Shown here piece after piece: positions 51,001 through 56,865 of a DNA stretch of 64,000 nucleotides. Positions within the stretch are counted from its first letter, which is position 1. Every line of letters starts with the position of its first letter. The notes beneath the pieces were generated by a model. That model had not been told where the DNA came from. It did no database searches and saw nothing but the letters and a program-made list of their open reading frames with translations. The stretch is from assembly GCF_000321225.1 (NCBI RefSeq), contig NW_004450660.1, positions 909,777 through 973,776 on the forward strand, written 5' to 3'. The position numbers and the translations under genes are program-made. The stretch comes from Odobenus rosmarus divergens. Lineage: Eukaryota > Chordata > Mammalia > Carnivora > Odobenidae.

Positions 51001-53464
51001 ACCTGATTACAGGGATTGATTTATCACCCTTCCGAAGGTAAGATGGCCAGAAGAAGCACCTAAAACAAAGAGATATCTAAACTTTTCCAGTATCTACAAC
51101 CATTTCAGTTCAGTATTGCTTCAATAATAAAAATGTTATTACCCAAAATGTAACTCAGAAACTATTAAAGGATGGTAGTATCAGTAGAAATTTACATTTT
51201 CTAATAAAGAAAACAGAAAACCACAAGAGAAAACATTAGTGCACCACAGATGTATGACTATTATTTTAGTTATACCTATGTGTATACAAAACATTACGTA
51301 AAATTTACTTTTTATTGGGTCCCAATCAACAGCTCAAACATCAATGCCCTATATGCCACATATAACTCAACCACGTGCAGTTTAAAATTTCACCACATGA
51401 TGGGGCTAAAATTCTACACACCTCAGAAAACTACTAAAGTCCACTTCTAAAAATATCTTTTTATTTCAAGTCCTCATGCCTTTGAACAATAAATAAAGAC
51501 TTCCATTACACTGAAATAGAGAACCCCACAGTAAATTAGTCTCTTCCATTTATTCAGGGTAAGAGTAAAAGGGCTCTGGCAGAAAATAAGAGGTTAATTA
51601 TAAATGAGAACCCATGAATAGTGATTTGGAGACATGAAAGGATAAGATGGAAGGTGTAAGAAGTCATTACTAAAAGGTCTGTATTTGTCAAAACCACACT
51701 GGGTAACGTCTAAAGAAATAATTTCAAGTACTGCTAGTTAAGAGTTCAAATAAATACCATTTTCTGTAGGTAATTTAGAATAGGTTAGAATAAGTGAGAT
51801 TTAGAGGTGGCAATCCCAATTCTCAAAATCATCATTCATGAAGACCTATAACCAAATTAAGGGTCAGGTTCTGCAAACTGGAAAGCAGTAAGGATTTCAC
51901 CACATAAAGCAACAGTTAATCAACCAACAGTCAATCTTAATCAACCTGATTTACATCTGAATGAAGACAAAAATTATTCTCAATCTTACTGTTTTGTAAC
52001 TAACTTTCCAGGTGCTAATTTTTTATCAATTCCCTTGAAAATGAAAACGAGTCTTATACTTATTTCAGATAAAGTAAACAAATAGAAAAAAGAAGTAAAG
52101 GTGGGTGGCAGGAAACTATGTAGTCAAGCTCTGAGGTAGGCCTGAAAAAAAATAAGCCTGCTAGAGGGCTCCATTAGAGCAGCTGGGTTTACAAGGAAAT
52201 GGGGAGGGGAGTAAACTACACAGACCTACACCTAAGAGGAAAGGAGGCAATCAGAGAATCTCTAAGAAATGATCTCAGCAGCTTAATCAATATAAGTCTC
52301 CATTTCCTAACTATTTCAAATCCCACTGCACAGGCTATGAAATGAAATATTTAATCATTTTGACAGCATTCCAAAATGAGACCTATGTAAAGAGTACAGA
52401 ATAGGAAATGCATCCTGGATTCTAGTCTAGGCTCACAGTGTTTCTATGAAAAAGAGGCAAGTCAATTAACCTTCCAGAGAATCCATCTGTACAAAATTAC
52501 GGGCCAAAATTTGGGCCAATCTATTATGATCTGACAAGTCCTTACTGGGGAAGGACTTTCCAAATCATAAAAATTATTCCCACAAGAGTTGCTTTTAATA
52601 AACTTGTTTTTTAAAGAACTGTCTGTACCCCAAAAGTTCCTAGATGAACGCCTTAGCATGGTAGAGCATGATTAATAGGCAAACAGATGATCAAGACTCT
52701 CCCTTGATTCCTTTGCACTATGGAAAAAACAAAGTCAAAGACAGCTATTAAGCCAGTTAGATTGATTCTAACCAATTCCAAGGTCTCTCTTACAAAAGTC
52801 TTTTAAGTGGAAGACAACTGCAATGCCTAGCAAGTCTTAAACTCTTGTTCTGATTTTTAAGTAAAATGAACATTTCTTAGATTTGAGGCCTGATATGTAA
52901 CAATGTTTCAAAGTTTTCATCGCTCCTGAAATTTTAGTGATGTGCCGTTCAAAGTCTTATTTGTCTGAAAAAGAAATCTTCTGGGTATAAGCAAAGACCT
53001 CAAAAGCCTCAGATTTTTCTTTTAATGTATCACCTACAGAACAGTAAGTAAAGCAAGTTATTATCTAAGGAACAGTACAGATAAAGGTAAGATACAATGT
53101 ATCTAATGGGTTTGAGTTAAAATGTGTGGACCCCTGATTAGTACAAAAGACAACTTAAGTAAATGGTACAGTATGGTGATGGAAAACTGACTTTTTAAAT
53201 AATAAAAACTAACAGATTCCATATGAAATAAGATAGTAATACAAGAAAATTTTCTCCACAAAATTGAGGCTTCACGTTCCAACTACATTTGCGTACAAGA
53301 AGAAATGAGAAGCAGACACAAAGACAGAAAGAAATGCAGAGTACCTTTGTTGATGATGGTGGAGTAGGAAAATTAAGCCAGGCTGGAGCAAAGTCATGCT
53401 GCGCCATTTAGGTCCAGTCTCTCCAACTCCGTGAAACAAGGCTTCAACACCTCATGGCAAGTCC
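14880..53464 (-). CDS. GPBP1: GPBP1 (vasculin, GC-rich promoter-binding protein 1), complete coding region in ten exons
   Basis: Vasculin is a nuclear protein reported to bind GC-rich promoter elements and activate transcription; its close paralogue is GPBP1L1. I recognised the N-terminus MAQHDFAPAWLNFPTPPSST, the segment EYPPNPKSRAPRMLVIKKGN, and the acidic C-terminus ending SSSDTSDDDDV. Ten minus-strand exons join in phase to 1,422 nt (473 residues plus TGA), the length I recall for human vasculin, with no frameshift or internal stop. Visible regions: an Arg/Ser/Gly-rich stretch (residues about 80-115), a basic-acidic block KKSEFLKALKRDRVEEE (297-313) that may include a nuclear localisation signal, three tandem xxKNG pentads (422-436), and an acidic Ser/Asp tail (456-473) with possible CK2 sites. 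No membrane segment, signal peptide or classical DNA-binding fold is evident. The promoter and first non-coding exon are outside the window. Known human order places ACTBL2 downstream, consistent with a gene-poor left flank here. Confidence 0.97.
15305..15420 (+). mobile_element. MIR SINE, old
   Basis: TAGCATAGTGGAAAGAGCAC, AGATTGTCAATCCAGACAGG, CATTTCCTT ending; diverged MIR core. Confidence 0.6.
16600..16870 (+). mobile_element. LINE-1 3' fragment, old
   Basis: ATCCATACAATGGACTACTA, AGCATAAAAGCAGCCAAATC, TCTGCCAGGGACTGCAGCTG, GGGGGATGATGGTTATACAT. Order of the ORF2-end and 3'UTR of old L1s. Confidence 0.6.
17617..18179 (-). mobile_element. Tigger2/MER28-like DNA transposon, split by a SINE
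   Basis: Begins CAGCTGATCCCTGAACAATA and ends GTTCTTCAAGGAGCAACTG, diverged versions of the inverted termini CAGTTGACCCTTGAACAAC / GTTGTTCAAGGGTCAACTG. Internal marks such as CTTTTGACTTCCCCAAAACTTAACTA fit the reverse orientation. Non-autonomous; no transposase frame. Confidence 0.8.
17860..18050 (+). mobile_element. CAN-SINE inside the Tigger2-like element
   Basis: Subtype GCGACTGCC / GATCCTGGAGTCCCGGG / CTGACCCTCTTCCCTCTCG. Duplication GACAATCATGAGA at 17847-17859 and 18051-18063. Confidence 0.95.
18984..19165 (+). mobile_element. CAN-SINE
   Basis: Subtype GCGTCTGCC / GATCCCAGGGTCC / CTCCCACTCCCCCTGCTTGTG. Inserted in an A-run; AAAAAAAGTC is repeated on both sides. Confidence 0.93.
19405..19507 (-). 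CDS. GPBP1: GPBP1 ninth coding exon (residues 387-421)
   Basis: Acceptor CTTCTTTTCAG|ATTGTT (AG at 19508-19509) and donor CAG|GTGAGA (GT at 19403-19404). The 103-nt exon completes Arg387 and encodes LLKEMGWQEDSENDE, then a predicted amphipathic acidic stretch ending EMREFQVISEQ. A SINE lies 134 nt upstream of its acceptor. Confidence 0.96.
19642..19826 (+). mobile_element. CAN-SINE 134 nt upstream of the ninth coding exon
   Basis: Young SINE, antisense to GPBP1, with target-site duplication AACTTGTT on either side. Its poly(A) appears as poly(U) in the pre-mRNA. Confidence 0.94.
21215..21780 (+). mobile_element. Probable LINE-2 remnant with an embedded MIR
   Basis: TTGCTTCCCACTTCCTAAAG, CTTTAACACCATGACC on the left and CTTGTCCTATTAATGTCTCA, CTCTGGCACTCATTTGATGC on the right follow L2 order. 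The middle (21310-21470) reads as a plus-strand MIR (TCACTTCTCTGAGCTACTTC). Weak. Confidence 0.45.
22880..23400 (+). mobile_element. Old LINE-1 ORF2 fragment split by a SINE
   Basis: GTGGTGAGAATGGGAACTGG, TAAAGATATAAATACAAGGA, TATTCACATGGGC before the SINE and ATCCATATTACAGAATAGTA after it, the order of L1 ORF2 3' sequence. Confidence 0.6.
23040..23236 (-). mobile_element. CAN-SINE, older copy
   Basis: On plus: TTTTAAGATTTTATTTACTT, CAGGGGGAGGGGCAGAGGGA, GAGATCATGACCTGAGCCAA, ending AACTGAGGTACCCAAATGCC. Diverged. Confidence 0.85.
24060..24240 (-). mobile_element. CAN-SINE
   Basis: On plus: TTTTAAGATTTTATTTATCA, GGCAGAGGGAGAAGCAGGCT, GGGATCATGACCCGAGATGA, ending ACGACCCAGGCATCTCA. Duplication AGGATGT on either side. 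Confidence 0.88.
24397..24590 (+). mobile_element. CAN-SINE
   Basis: Starts AAGGACATCTAGGTGGCTCA; body and AAATAAATAAGGTCTTC tail are clear. Confidence 0.9.
25000..25024. repeat. (AAAT)n microsatellite
   Basis: Five to six AAAT units at the junction with a LINE-1 remnant. Confidence 0.85.
25025..26118 (+). mobile_element. Old LINE-1 3' portion, about 1.1 kb
   Basis: Long run in L1 ORF2 order: AAATATCTGCAAATTATATA, TTCTCCACAGAAGACATACA, AAAGATACCACTTCATATCC, TTGGAAAATAGTTTGGCAG, ATGAATCTTGAAAGCATTAT, GCTAAGTGAAAGAAGCCAGA, then 3'UTR. Ends about 70 bp before the eighth coding exon. Frames are broken. Confidence 0.88.
26189..26376 (-). CDS. GPBP1: GPBP1 eighth coding exon (residues 325-387)
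   Basis: Acceptor AAAAATCAG|GATGAG (AG at 26377-26378) and donor CACAG|GTTAGT (GT at 26187-26188). The 188-nt exon leaves in phase 2, splitting the Arg codon AG|A. It encodes a polar, Asn/Ser/Glu-rich segment including HQERDINRNFDENEIPQENG and ending LEAEHR. Confidence 0.96.
26377..26816 (-). other. GPBP1 intron between seventh and eighth coding exons (440 bp)
   Basis: No repeat or other feature recognised apart from a T-run near 26708-26719. Confidence 0.85.
26817..26984 (-). CDS. GPBP1: GPBP1 seventh coding exon (residues 269-324)
   Basis: Acceptor TTTTTTTCTTAG|TGTAAT (AG at 26985-26986) and donor AAG|GTAACT (GT at 26815-26816). It is 168 nt, phase 0 on both sides. The product goes from CNRSNSSSPVDKLNQQ through a basic stretch (KLTRMRTDKK, KALKRDR) into an acidic run (VEEEHEDES). 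The basic stretch is the best nuclear-localisation candidate in the protein. Confidence 0.96.
26985..28283 (-). other. GPBP1 intron between sixth and seventh coding exons (1,299 bp)
   Basis: No young SINE or nameable repeat. Confidence 0.85.
28284..28424 (-). CDS. GPBP1: GPBP1 sixth coding exon (residues 222-268)
   Basis: Acceptor TTTTTCTTTAG|CCTACA (AG at 28425-28426) and donor GAG|GTATGT (GT at 28282-28283). It is 141 nt, phase 0 on both sides, so it could be skipped without a frameshift. It encodes PTQWKSQTKENKVGTSFPHE and ends NFSPSTTSVKE. Confidence 0.96.
28425..29014 (-). other. GPBP1 intron between fifth and sixth coding exons (590 bp)
   Basis: AT-rich; nothing nameable. Confidence 0.85.
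29015..29199 (-). CDS. GPBP1: GPBP1 fifth coding exon (residues 160-221)
   Basis: Acceptor TTTATGCAG|AATATC (AG at 29200-29201) and donor AAA|GTAAGT (GT at 29013-29014). The 185-nt exon completes the split Glu codon and encodes the highly recognisable EYPPNPKSRAPRMLVIKKGN, then a segment ending GLVPKPAAPPTK. Exits in phase 0. Confidence 0.96.
31130..31330 (+). mobile_element. Possible old LINE-1/HAL1 fragment
   Basis: CACTAAAAAAAGATCCCTAC, AGGCAGAAGGAAAATGATCC, CAAGTGGAAGGCTGAAGG resemble an L1M internal block. Low certainty. Confidence 0.45.
31470..31571 (+). mobile_element. Short tRNA-type carnivore SINE
   Basis: GGGACGCCTGACTGGCTCAG, TAGAGCATGCAACTCTTGAT, AGTTCAAGCCCCACGTTAGG, then poly(A). 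This is the short, older subtype with tRNA-like A and B boxes. Confidence 0.9.
32063..32233 (+). mobile_element. CAN-SINE
   Basis: Starts GGGGTGCCTGGGTGGCTCAG with GCATCCAACTCTTGATTTCA, an intermediate subtype. Confidence 0.92.
32335..32641 (+). mobile_element. Tigger2/MER28-like DNA transposon, near full length
   Basis: Left end GGTTGACCCTTGAATAACAA and right end CATTGTCCAAAGGTCAACTG are inverted termini. The interior has TTTCTCTAGCTTACTTTAAG, ACAAAATATGTGTTAATCG and GTCAAAAGTTATACATGG. About 307 bp, non-autonomous. Confidence 0.88.
32940..33109 (+). mobile_element. CAN-SINE
   Basis: Imperfect duplication AAACATCTGGAGGCA (about 32925) / AAACACCTGAAGGCA (about 33110). Confidence 0.92.
33640..34010 (-). 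mobile_element. MIR SINE split by a CAN-SINE
   Basis: After the insertion: GATCCTCATCTCACAG, AAGTCATCTGCCCAAAGTCT, TCTGGACCCAGGTCTGTGGG, CCCTTAACCACTATACTAT, the MIR reverse complement. Confidence 0.75.
33669..33856 (+). mobile_element. CAN-SINE inside a MIR
   Basis: Full length. AAATTGTGATC before and AAATTGCGATC after are the duplicated target. Confidence 0.93.
34444..34621 (+). mobile_element. CAN-SINE
   Basis: GCGACTACC / GATCCTAGAGTCC / CTGACCCGCC subtype. Duplication ATTGATGCTGTTTTA-like on both sides. Confidence 0.94.
34678..34880 (+). mobile_element. CAN-SINE, 56 bp from the previous one
   Basis: GCGACTGCC / GATCCTGGAGTCCCGGG / CTCTTCCCTCTCG subtype. Duplication AAATTTTATGTACA before and AAATTTTACGTACA after. 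Confidence 0.94.
37912..37978 (-). CDS. GPBP1: GPBP1 fourth coding exon (residues 138-160, 67 nt)
   Basis: Acceptor AATTTCTTTCAG|CCGTCT (AG at 37979-37980) and donor TGGG|GTAAGT (GT at 37910-37911) are both strong. It encodes PSLNPEYEREPNQNKSLAAG followed by VW and the first base of a split Glu codon. At 67 nt it is not a multiple of three, so skipping it alone would shift the frame. A CAN-SINE begins 73 nt upstream of its acceptor. Confidence 0.95.
38052..38200 (+). mobile_element. CAN-SINE 73 nt upstream of the fourth coding exon
   Basis: Internally shortened copy (lacks much of the CT-rich part). Duplication TAAACCTTTTA on both sides. Antisense to GPBP1. Confidence 0.93.
38241..38458 (+). 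mobile_element. CAN-SINE, older subtype
   Basis: GGGGCACCCGGGCAGCGCAG, CATCCAACTCAGTTTCGGC, TTGAGATTCTCTCCCCC; long poly(A). Confidence 0.9.
38466..38646 (+). mobile_element. CAN-SINE
   Basis: Young copy 8 bp after the previous one, GCGTCTGCC-type body, poly(A) of about 20. Confidence 0.93.
38765..38865 (+). mobile_element. 3'-truncated CAN-SINE
   Basis: Only the tRNA-related half (GGGTGCCTGGGTGGCTCAGT to ATCGGGCTCCCT) is left, then unrelated L2 sequence. Loss of the tail suggests a later deletion. Confidence 0.85.
38870..39180 (+). mobile_element. LINE-2 3' remnant
   Basis: CAGGTTAAATGTCACTTCCC, TAGAGAAACCTCTCCTGACC, TGTCTAAATTCTCTGC, ATAGAAATTCAGTGAGAGTA, AGCACCTTGCTATCTTGTTC: L2 3' order. 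Confidence 0.75.
39354..39546 (-). mobile_element. CAN-SINE
   Basis: Full-length sense-oriented copy relative to GPBP1; on plus ends CTGAGCCGCCCAGGTGCCCC. Confidence 0.94.
39801..39974 (+). mobile_element. CAN-SINE
   Basis: Duplication AAAAGATTATATCAT (39786-39800) / AAAAGATCATATCAT (39975-39989). Confidence 0.95.
40090..40318 (+). mobile_element. CAN-SINE, older subtype
   Basis: Contains TATCTGACTCTTGATTTCAG and CTTGAGATTCTCTCCCCCTC. Duplication AAAATAATTGAACCTG / AAAATAACTGAACCTG. Confidence 0.9.
40452..40675 (-). CDS. GPBP1: GPBP1 third coding exon (residues 63-137)
   Basis: The exon is 224 nt, entering in phase 1 and leaving in phase 0. Donor TTT|GTAAGT is strong (GT at 40450-40451). 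The acceptor ATCAAATAAAG|GTAATTTT (AG at 40676-40677) is poor: no pyrimidine run, and the exon begins with a donor-like GTAATT. The product is rich in Gly, Arg and Ser (NHRGGYHGGSSRSRSS) and ends KRERKQFEAEDF, which continues into PSLNPEYE in the next exon, so the junction reads in frame. Confidence 0.95.
40676..40802 (-). other. GPBP1 127-bp intron between second and third coding exons
   Basis: Very short intron. The 60 nt before the acceptor are A/T mixed without a pyrimidine run. Confidence 0.93.
40803..40926 (-). CDS. GPBP1: GPBP1 second coding exon (residues 22-62 plus one base)
   Basis: Acceptor GTTTCAG|TCGTCA (AG at 40927-40928) and donor GGAG|GTAAAA (GT at 40801-40802). The exon is 124 nt, starts in phase 0 and ends in phase 1. 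It encodes a polar segment including NFEKHSENFSWTENR, then DVNRRRHNSSDGFDSGIGRP. The donor lacks G at +5. It is separated from the next exon by only 127 bp. Confidence 0.95.
41363..41481 (+). mobile_element. Short tRNA-type carnivore SINE
   Basis: GAGGCACCTAGCTGGCTCAG, GGAGCATGCGACTCTTGATC, AGTTCAAGCCCCACGTTGGG, poly(A). Confidence 0.9.
41498..41665 (+). mobile_element. CAN-SINE hit by another SINE in its tail
   Basis: GGGGCCCCTGGGTGGCTTGG start, ends TAAATAAAATCTTTA; the poly(A) continues after the inserted SINE at 41887. Confidence 0.92.
41666..41871 (-). mobile_element. CAN-SINE inserted in the tail of another SINE
   Basis: Opposite orientation. Duplication TAAATAAAATCTTTA at 41651-41665 and 41872-41886. 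Has a (TG)n expansion near 41706-41730. Confidence 0.95.
41932..42120 (+). mobile_element. CAN-SINE
   Basis: Perfect 18-bp duplication AAAAATTAGGAATCTATA at 41914-41931 and 42121-42138. Confidence 0.96.
45164..45360 (-). mobile_element. CAN-SINE inside the retroviral remnant
   Basis: On plus ends CTCAGCCACCCAGGCGCCCC. Duplication TACAGACCTATTT / TACAGACCTGTTT. Confidence 0.94.
45396..45624 (+). mobile_element. CAN-SINE with an expanded (AAAAT)n tail
   Basis: Body ends ATAAATAAATAAAATCTTAA, then an AATAAAATAAAATAAAAT microsatellite. Duplication AAAATACCAGGATTTT around 45380-45395 and 45625-45640. Confidence 0.94.
46299..46487 (+). mobile_element. CAN-SINE
   Basis: GGGGGCGCTTGGGTGGCTCA start, poly(A) tail; in the retroviral remnant. 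Confidence 0.93.
47733..47830 (-). mobile_element. Short tRNA-type carnivore SINE
   Basis: On plus: TTTTTTTAAATAAACTCTAT, GAGTTCCATGCTCTACCAAC, TGAGCCAGCCACACACCCC. Confidence 0.85.
47862..47930 (+). mobile_element. Short SINE fragment with internal deletion
   Basis: AGGGGCACCTGGTGG joins directly to GCTTAAGCCCCATGTAGGTC; middle missing. Confidence 0.65.
48233..48419 (-). mobile_element. CAN-SINE
   Basis: On plus: TTTTTAAGATTTTATCTATT to ACTGAGCCCTCCCAGGAGTC. Duplication CCCCAGGTTATTT on both sides. Confidence 0.93.
48500..48890 (+). mobile_element. Old LINE-1 3' remnant
   Basis: AGAGCAGCCAAAAGTTATGT, AATAGGATACCACACAGAG, AAAAGTAAGATGCAGACATA, CTTTACTTCCAGAAGCAATA. Confidence 0.55.
49015..49110 (+). 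mobile_element. LINE-1 3' terminal fragment
   Basis: TTGCTGAATCACTGTATTGT, ACACCTAAAACTAATATAAC, ACTGTATGTTAACTATACTG, then AAAATTACAAACTTAAAAAA. Same block as 10074-10192. Confidence 0.7.
49196..49390 (+). mobile_element. CAN-SINE
   Basis: Duplication AAATTCCCCAATGT / AAATTCCTCAATGT. Confidence 0.93.
49395..50060 (+). mobile_element. Old LINE-1 remnant split by a SINE
   Basis: AATTGCAGATTTAAAAATGT, CATAAAATTCTGATGGGATT before, CTGATCCACTGATTCTACTA, AATTTACCCTACAAATGTAT after; L1 ORF2 order. Confidence 0.6.
49625..49759 (-). mobile_element. Older carnivore SINE
   Basis: On plus: TTTTTTTTTTTAAGTAGGCT, GAACTCAGGACCCTGAGATC, TTAACCGACTAAACCACCCA, GGCACCCC. Duplication TATAACCTTTTT / TACAACCTTTTT. 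Confidence 0.88.
50135..50240 (+). mobile_element. MIR SINE, old
   Basis: ATTTGTATCCTAGCTCCAGC, ACATTACTTACCTCTCTCAA, CCTCAGTTCCCTCCTTTGTA. Confidence 0.75.
50856..50958 (-). mobile_element. Short tRNA-type carnivore SINE
   Basis: On plus: TTTTTTAAGTAGGCTCCACA, AAGAGTTACACGCTCTTCCA, AATAAGCCAGGCAGGTGCCC. Confidence 0.85.
53345..53464 (-). CDS. GPBP1: GPBP1 first coding exon (5'UTR part plus residues 1-21)
   Basis: The start ATG is at 53405-53407 in the context CCTAAATGG, with A at -3 and G at +4, a good Kozak match. It encodes MAQHDFAPAWLNFPTPPSSTK and ends in phase 0 at AAG|GTACTC (donor GT at 53343-53344). That donor lacks the usual A at +4 and G at +5, so it looks weak. The acceptor is ATATGACAG|GGACTTG (AG at 53465-53466), making 53408-53464 5'UTR. 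Upstream of the ATG the exon holds a four-codon uORF (53444-53455). If the donor is not used, the frame stays open for 49 further, mostly hydrophobic codons to a stop at about 53195. Confidence 0.95.
53444..53455 (-). promoter_or_regulatory. Minimal upstream ORF in the GPBP1 5'UTR
   Basis: On the minus strand ATG AGG TGT TGA lies 37 nt upstream of the main ATG. The context GCCATGA has G at -3 but not G at +4, so initiation would be moderate. A three-codon uORF this close to the start could lower or tune translation of GPBP1; that role is inference. Confidence 0.6.
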
Positions 53465-53619
53465 CTGTCATATAAAAATGGAAGGAAATTAGACCTGGAG
53501 CTCCTTGTCAAAATTATCTTCTTATGCTCTATCTCCTCTAAGCAACAATGATTTTACTACTCTAAGATTCCAATTATGATGAAATTCTAAAATAGGCAAA
53601 AATATAACAGAAACTAGAT

Positions 53620-53770
53620 CACAGGAGTGGATGGGGGGAGAGGGCCTGTGGGGGAGGGGTATGACTGCAAAGGGAAGGTTATTCTTGAGGTAATGGGGGT
53701 TTTATCTTGATTGTCGTTATACAAATGTACAAATCTGTCAAAAATCAGATTGAATACTTAATATTGGCCA
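53620..53770 (+). mobile_element. LINE-1 3' end remnant
   Basis: GGATGGGGGGAGAGGGCCTG, AGGGAAGGTTATTCTTGAGG, TATACAAATGTACAAATCTG, TCAAAAATCAGATTGAATAC. Confidence 0.55.
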
Positions 53771-53819
53771 ATTTCACTATAAATAATCCCAGGAAACCTT
53801 TTTTTTTTTAAATTACAAT

Positions 53820-54410
53820 GGTCTAATCACAGACATCAAGTGTCTCTAGATGTGACAAACTAGGATGCACATTATACCATCTATAATGTATTTTCACCCC
53901 CAACCCAGATGGAATCTGAAATCTGACCTACTAACTTTCACGAAGTTCAACACAGAGAAACAAATTAAAGGAAATCTGAGGGAAGTAATCCAGCAAATCC
54001 AGATCACAGGATACTCAACAGGTGAAATGATCGGTTTTTTCCCCCCAACAAATACATGGCTTTCAACATGCAGATGAAACATGTGGGCCTTACACAGATC
54101 CTTACTCAAACCAAACTTTAAAAAATGAAAATTAGGAATCAAAAATTTAAACATGAACAGAACACTAAATAACATTAAGAAATTATTACTCATTTTAGAT
54201 GTGACAATGGTAGTGTGATGGTGGTAAATAAAAGACTGAAGTCTTTACAATTACACTGACCTATCTGGAATCTTTTAAAAACCAGATAGTGCTAAATGGG
54301 GCTAACTGAAAATAGGTTGCACATATGTTTATAAATAATAGTACAAGGAGGTGTGTAAATACTCTTCTCTAGTTATATATATGTTTGAAAATTTTCACAA
54401 CGAACAGGTT
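53820..54410 (+). mobile_element. Old LINE-1 3'UTR-like remnant
   Basis: TTACTCATTTTAGATGTGAC, AATGGTAGTGTGATGGTGG, CTCTAGTTATATATATGTTT, GAAAATTTTCACAA resemble L1M 3' sequence. Confidence 0.45.
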
Positions 54411-54908
54411 TGTTGTTTTTTAATTACAATCATCACAATGAGTATCAAATATTTTAGACACTGGTGCTTTTCTGCATTCTGAATTAACTTTTTAGGAGCC
54501 TCTATCAACTGCATCAATAAAAATTTCAAGTTGCCAGCCCAATCTAAACAGCAAATTCAGTTTTTCTTTTTTTTTTTTAAATAAGGCAGAAGCCAACTGG
54601 GCAACTGTACTCATTTCAATACAAAGCTTAAGACTATCACACAATGAAGAAATCAAACTTTCTGTGCACCACAATGTCTGAGTTTACTCATAACAAATGT
54701 TTTATATTTACAACTGCATAATCTCGAAAGTGAAATTTTAAAAAACAAAATACCACTGTTAATCTTCCCTTTTCCAAATTCTTTCAAATATTGTTTCTAT
54801 GTTTCTATGTCAGACTACCAACTTGCTAAAATACTTTAAGAAAAATTCTCAAATATTATAAAATATTCTATTTTTACTATCCCAAACCGTAACAAAAGGT
54901 TAAGAGTA

Positions 54909-55093
54909 GGGACGTCTGGGTGGCTCAGTCCGTGAAGTGGCCGCCTTCAGCTCAGGTCATGATCCCAGAGTCCTGGGATCAAGTCCCGCATGGGGCTCCT
55001 TGCTCAGCGAGGAGCCTGCTTCTCCCTCTGCCTGTGCTTTCTCTCTCTGATAAATAAATAAATAAAATCTTTTTAAAGGGAAAAAAAAAAAAA
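54909..55093 (+). mobile_element. CAN-SINE
   Basis: Duplication AAAAGGTTAAGAGT on both sides (54894 and 55092 regions). Confidence 0.94.
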
Positions 55094-55815
55094 GGTTAAG
55101 AGTGGCCAGACACAAGAAATGGTAACTCACCAGGGTAATGAAGATGTTTAAATGGTATAAGCTTATATGAGCCATGAGCTGAAGGTGGAAAAACCTTGAT
55201 ACAATCTGAGTAACCTGAGACAATCAATGCCAGTAATACATTTATGAAACAAATGTAAGAGTGTACCTAATCAAAATAAACTACAGAAAAATTCAGGCAC
55301 TCTAAGCTCTAATTCTATTACCATCTTATACTACATTTTGAAGTCTTCAGAAATTAAAATGGAAACTAAAGTGTTTCTGGATGAGTAAAGGATTTTCATT
55401 ATCTATTCTTACATGAAGCTACATACTAAGCTGCTTTGTGATGTATATAATAGGATGTTACTTTTCCAGTATAAGCTTTTGTTGAAAAGTCCTAAAATTA
55501 CAGTTTCAACAACTAAATGGGAATGAAAAACTGCTTTTAGTGTACAAAAAAAAAAATTGCAGAGAATCTGAAATAAATAAAGCTTATCCTTTTAAACAAT
55601 CGTCAAGTGATAATTTATATACTAAAAACAATCCCTAGGAGACAAACCAATAATATTACCTATTCATTTTTGCAATGTCTTTAGAATTTTTAATTTAAAT
55701 TTAGTTTTAAAAAATAAAGTATGAATAGCTAATGGCAAAAGTTTTCACGTTCTGAAAAAAGGTAAAGAACACTATTAGCTAATATTAAGGCATTTACACA
55801 AGTGAGAAGGAATCA

Positions 55816-56270
55816 TGATACGGCACCCCAAAATATGCTACTTTAACATAAGAATAGTTTTGAGCTGAAGGCATTTTAATTCTTGCAATTCCTTATCTTT
55901 CTAAAAGCAGAGCCTCCAAAAAGAATTTATCAGTCCCCTCCCCTGGAGCAACTCTTCCCTACAGACACACACACAAAATCAGCACCACACCCAGACATTG
56001 CCACAAACTTATCATTTCTCCCATCAATTCTCCTAAGGGCCCATTTACCTATCTTTCCAAAAAGTTATGTTTTTCCATTAAGTGCCCTTCCCCCGCTCCC
56101 CATGGAATTAGGTAAAGAGTTGGCAAATTCTAACCACCCCTGAGTTACTCGGAGGTAGGAGCACACTCTAATAAACTTCTATTTGTTTTCTCATGTTAAT
56201 CTTTCTTTTGTCAGTCTAATTTACAAGGCCCCAAGCCAGGGAACCTAGAAGGATAGAAGAAATTTTACCC
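55816..56270 (+). mobile_element. Solo LTR, about 455 bp, family not identified
   Basis: Starts TGATACGGCACCCCAAAATA and has an AATAAA at 56171 followed by CTTCTATTTGTTTTCTCATG, TTAATCTTTCTTTTGTCAGT and AAGCCAGGGAACCTAGAAGG, the layout of a retroviral LTR R-U5 region. Right boundary approximate. Confidence 0.6.
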
Positions 56271-56865
56271 CCTTACCTGTATAAAGCCAAATTAAACTTT
56301 CAAAAGTGCCACCCTATCAATTTCTTTTAACTACACTTAGTGCCATCCAAATTCATTCTATCTTCCTTTCCCTGTGTAATATTAGGAGCTGAATTGTGCC
56401 CCTCCCACATGTCCAAGTTGCAAGCCCCCCACGTCTGAATAGAACCATTAACTGGAGATAAAGGCTTAATGAGATTAACTTAAATGAGGTTGTTAGGGTG
56501 GGCCCCATTCCAATCCTGTGTCCTTGTAAGGGGAGGAAATTGGGACACGTTGAGACACCAAGGCTGCAAAGAAAGAGACCATGTGAAGAGGCAGCAAGAG
56601 GGTGGCCATCTGCAAGCCAAGGAGAGAGGTCTCAGAGGAAAACCAACCATGCTGACAACTTGATCTTGGAATCTGAGCTTCCAAAACTATGACAAAATCA
56701 ATTTATTTAACCCACTCAGTTTGCAGTATTTTGTTATGGCTTCCCTAGCAAATGTTAAAAGAAGTAAAAGGCCCAAAACTGAGTGACCTCTCCTAAGCCC
56801 TACATTAACAAACCGAAAGACTTTATACCTAACCTGATTACACTTTAAGACCCTCCCAGAAAAAG

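Larger units (their letters stand above)
40927..53344 (-). other. GPBP1 intron between first and second coding exons (12,418 bp)
   Basis: Contains an endogenous retrovirus remnant, old LINE-1s and SINEs, listed separately. 50960-53344 is SINE-free and I name nothing in it. 47490-47730 also holds nothing nameable. Confidence 0.9.
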
